Assembly: GCF_007992175.1 (NCBI RefSeq)
Contig: NZ_BJZT01000014.1
Span: 62,001-126,000 of the forward strand
DNA from: Methylobacterium haplocladii
GTDB taxonomy: Bacteria; Pseudomonadota; Alphaproteobacteria; Rhizobiales; Beijerinckiaceae
Direction of reading: 5' to 3'
Length of the DNA: 64,000 bases
In this document: piece after piece, positions 63,924 to 64,000 of the stretch
Numbering within the stretch: position 1 is the stretch's first letter
How the letters are laid out: every line of letters begins with the position of its first letter
Translations under genes and position numbers: made by a program
Notes under the pieces: generated by a model
The model's input: the letters and a program-made list of their open reading frames with translations, nothing else
What the model was told of the DNA's origin: nothing
Databases searched by the model: none

Positions 63924-64000
63924 GGCCGTTGTTCCTGACTGCATCCCGTCACGCGTGCACGCCCGGAGCCGGCTCGCATCGCCGCGATCGATACCTGCAT

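Overview
The window is about 64 kb of high-GC DNA with dense, short-spaced genes on both strands, frequent ATGA or TGATG overlaps and several GTG or TTG starts. The gene content points to an alphaproteobacterium of the Rhizobiales/Hyphomicrobiales, most like Methylobacterium or Methylorubrum. Pointers are a MarR, response regulator and histidine kinase set beside ilvE, ispH with thrB, orphan flaF and FlaG-like genes, a stand-alone membrane-anchored TAXI protein and a GCG_CRPN secreted protein. No plasmid, phage or IS element was recognised; this reads as chromosome.

Layout. 1-5.3 kb: end of a YciI-like gene, a low-GC scar-like stretch, a three-gene MarR/OmpR-type/kinase operon, ilvE, a DUF3072 protein and an orphan Flp pilin. 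5.4-9.8 kb: a DUF937 protein, then a CPA2 cation/proton antiporter with an overlapping MATE exporter. 9.9-13.9 kb: ispH, thrB, an HdeA-like chaperone, a peroxiredoxin and a YqgE/AlgH protein. 14-26.3 kb: an exopolysaccharide locus with glycosyltransferases, acyltransferase, Wzy-like polymerase, Tat-exported GH10 glycanase, Wzx flippase, DUF6492 protein, polysaccharide deacetylase, Wzz/GumC-like length regulator and WecG/TagA-type transferase. 26.3-29.7 kb: a tiny membrane protein, aminopeptidase P and prmA.

29.8-35 kb: molybdate uptake genes modA, modB and modC, split by a TAXI-type membrane protein and by a glutathione S-transferase on the opposite strand. 35-37.1 kb: nudC with a HIT gene, a tiny membrane protein and a GCG_CRPN protein. 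37.2-43.5 kb: an RND pump with its adaptor, a rhodanese and a GT4 glycosyltransferase. 43.8 kb: tRNA-Pro(GGG). 44-49.5 kb: a secreted peptidoglycan-binding/SH3 protein, then a secreted-protein gene followed by exbB, exbD, tonB and a metallophosphoesterase. 49.5-51.4 kb: small secreted or membrane proteins with flaF and a FlaG-like gene. 51.5-53.6 kb: thiC under a TPP riboswitch. 53.6-59.7 kb: site-2 protease, alpha/beta hydrolase, ceramidase-like protein, xthA, secreted protein, CnoX/YbbN-like thioredoxin, Lon-N-domain protein and a Trm112-like protein. 59.7-64 kb: a LuxI/FeeM-like acyl-transferring GNAT enzyme downstream of a haem-oxygenase-like iron enzyme, a Tim44-domain protein and a PAS histidine kinase.

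The best candidates for an undescribed system are the GNAT acyl synthase with the haem-oxygenase-like enzyme (59.7-61.5 kb), the TAXI protein embedded in the mod genes (31-32.4 kb), and the exopolysaccharide locus with its own GH10 enzyme. Function calls rest on motifs read by eye from the sequence; no database search was possible.
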